A DNA stretch of 64,000 nucleotides from Ignavibacteria bacterium (GTDB taxonomy: Bacteria > Bacteroidota > Ignavibacteria > Kapaibacteriales > Kapaibacteriaceae): assembly GCA_016191145.1 (NCBI GenBank), contig JACPPD010000004.1, forward strand, positions 62,001-126,000, given 5' to 3'. Below are positions 63,570 through 64,000 of this stretch, in pieces. The notes under the pieces were generated by a model that was not told the origin of the DNA, did not search any database, and worked only from the letters and a program-made list of their open reading frames with translations. Each line of letters starts with the position of its first letter. The stretch's first letter is position 1. A program made the position numbers and the translations under genes.

Positions 63570-64000
63570 ATGGAAACACGTATTGCGCCATCGTTGTTGT
63601 CAGCCGACTTTGCTAACCTCGAAAACGCAGTGTTGGCATGCGAAGCCGGCGGTGCGGATTTGCTGCACGTCGATGTAATGGATGGTCATTTTGTGCCGCC
63701 AATCACCATGGGACCGGTGGTAATGCAGGCTCTGAAACGCATCACTAATCTTCCACTGGATGTGCACCTGATGGTTTCTAATCCCGATCATCAGGTTGAA
63801 CAGTTTGCCGAAGCGGGTGCATCGTGGATAAGCGTACACGTAGAAGCGTGCACACACCTCCACAGAACGCTGGCACGAATCCGAAGCCTTGATTGCAAAG
63901 CAGGCTTTGTCTTGAATCCGGCAACTCCTCTCGACTATGCCTTCGAAGCCGCAGATGCCGCCGATTTTATTTTGCTGATGTCTGTTAACCCCGGTTACGG
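63570..64000 (+). CDS. rpe: Ribulose-phosphate 3-epimerase, 3' truncated by window end
   Basis: The ATG at 63570 is one base after the preceding stop codon. The visible 143 residues start METRIAPSLLSADFANLENA and contain ADLLHVDVMDGHFVPPITMG and LPLDVHLMVSNPD, then reach LLMSVNPGYG at the window edge. It interconverts ribulose 5-phosphate and xylulose 5-phosphate in the pentose phosphate pathway. Confidence 0.96.
   Translation, partial: METRIAPSLLSADFANLENAVLACEAGGADLLHVDVMDGHFVPPITMGPVVMQALKRITNLPLDVHLMVSNPDHQVEQFAEAGASWISVHVEACTHLHRTLARIRSLDCKAGFVLNPATPLDYAFEAADAADFILLMSVNPGY

Overview
The window looks like ordinary chromosome from a bacterium of the Bacteroidota/Chlorobiota (FCB) radiation. 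A Kapabacteria- or Ignavibacteria-like lineage fits best, but this is inference from gene content. Evidence includes several proteins with type IX secretion (T9SS) C-terminal sorting domains, an OmpA protein, a TonB receptor, HmuY-like and other lipoproteins, lptG-family LPS export, a menaquinone-type prenyltransferase, and -7 boxes of the TAnnTTTG form used by Bacteroidota. Genes are tightly packed, with many 1-50 bp overlaps. Base composition is near 48% GC by eye.

Layout. 0-9.2 kb: truncated cation diffusion facilitator, OmpA-type and WD40/T9SS envelope proteins, dnaB, a Gfo/Idh oxidoreductase, a GT9 glycosyltransferase and a STAS anti-anti-sigma protein. 9.2-13.7 kb: a lone nuoC, a fatty acid hydroxylase and a repeat-dominated accessory region. 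That region has three arrays of a 7-bp repeat and two ~91% identical 110-bp direct repeats exactly 1950 bp apart, which bracket a T9SS-sorted beta-propeller protein and lie beside a SET-domain protein. 13.7-18.4 kb: a TonB receptor controlled by a clear TPP riboswitch (so a probable outer-membrane thiamin transporter), divergent from murA and an EnvC-like protein. 18.4-30.8 kb: LCP protein, mazG, a lone paaA, HmuY-like lipoprotein, lptG, ftsX, a polysaccharide flippase, heparinase II/III protein, asnB, a LytTR regulator with a degenerate receiver, and an AEC transporter. 30.8-36 kb: a glycine-rich lectin-like T9SS protein, an AT-rich FkbM methyltransferase, a glycosyltransferase and surE. 36-46.9 kb: rseP-dxr-rng, SRP RNA, hmgA, tRNA-Arg(UCU), rpsA with a structured leader, folC and a PAS-UbiA fusion. 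46.9-64 kb: purH, a Lon-family protease, an AddB-like nuclease, riboflavin synthase, an RsbW-like anti-sigma kinase, a beta-barrel protein, a receiver-histidine kinase, pcrA, trpS, an aldo/keto reductase and a truncated rpe.

Three structural RNA elements (TPP aptamer, SRP RNA, tRNA-Arg) each have a TAnnTTTG box ending 6-7 nt before their expected 5' end. This calibrates the promoter model and supports promoter calls at murA, rpsA and purH, the last probably leaderless. A 28-nt palindrome (12-bp arms, 4-nt loop) occurs four times in intergenic positions and serves as a terminator at rpsA and between convergent purH and lon. I see no CRISPR array, prophage, insertion sequence or defence island.
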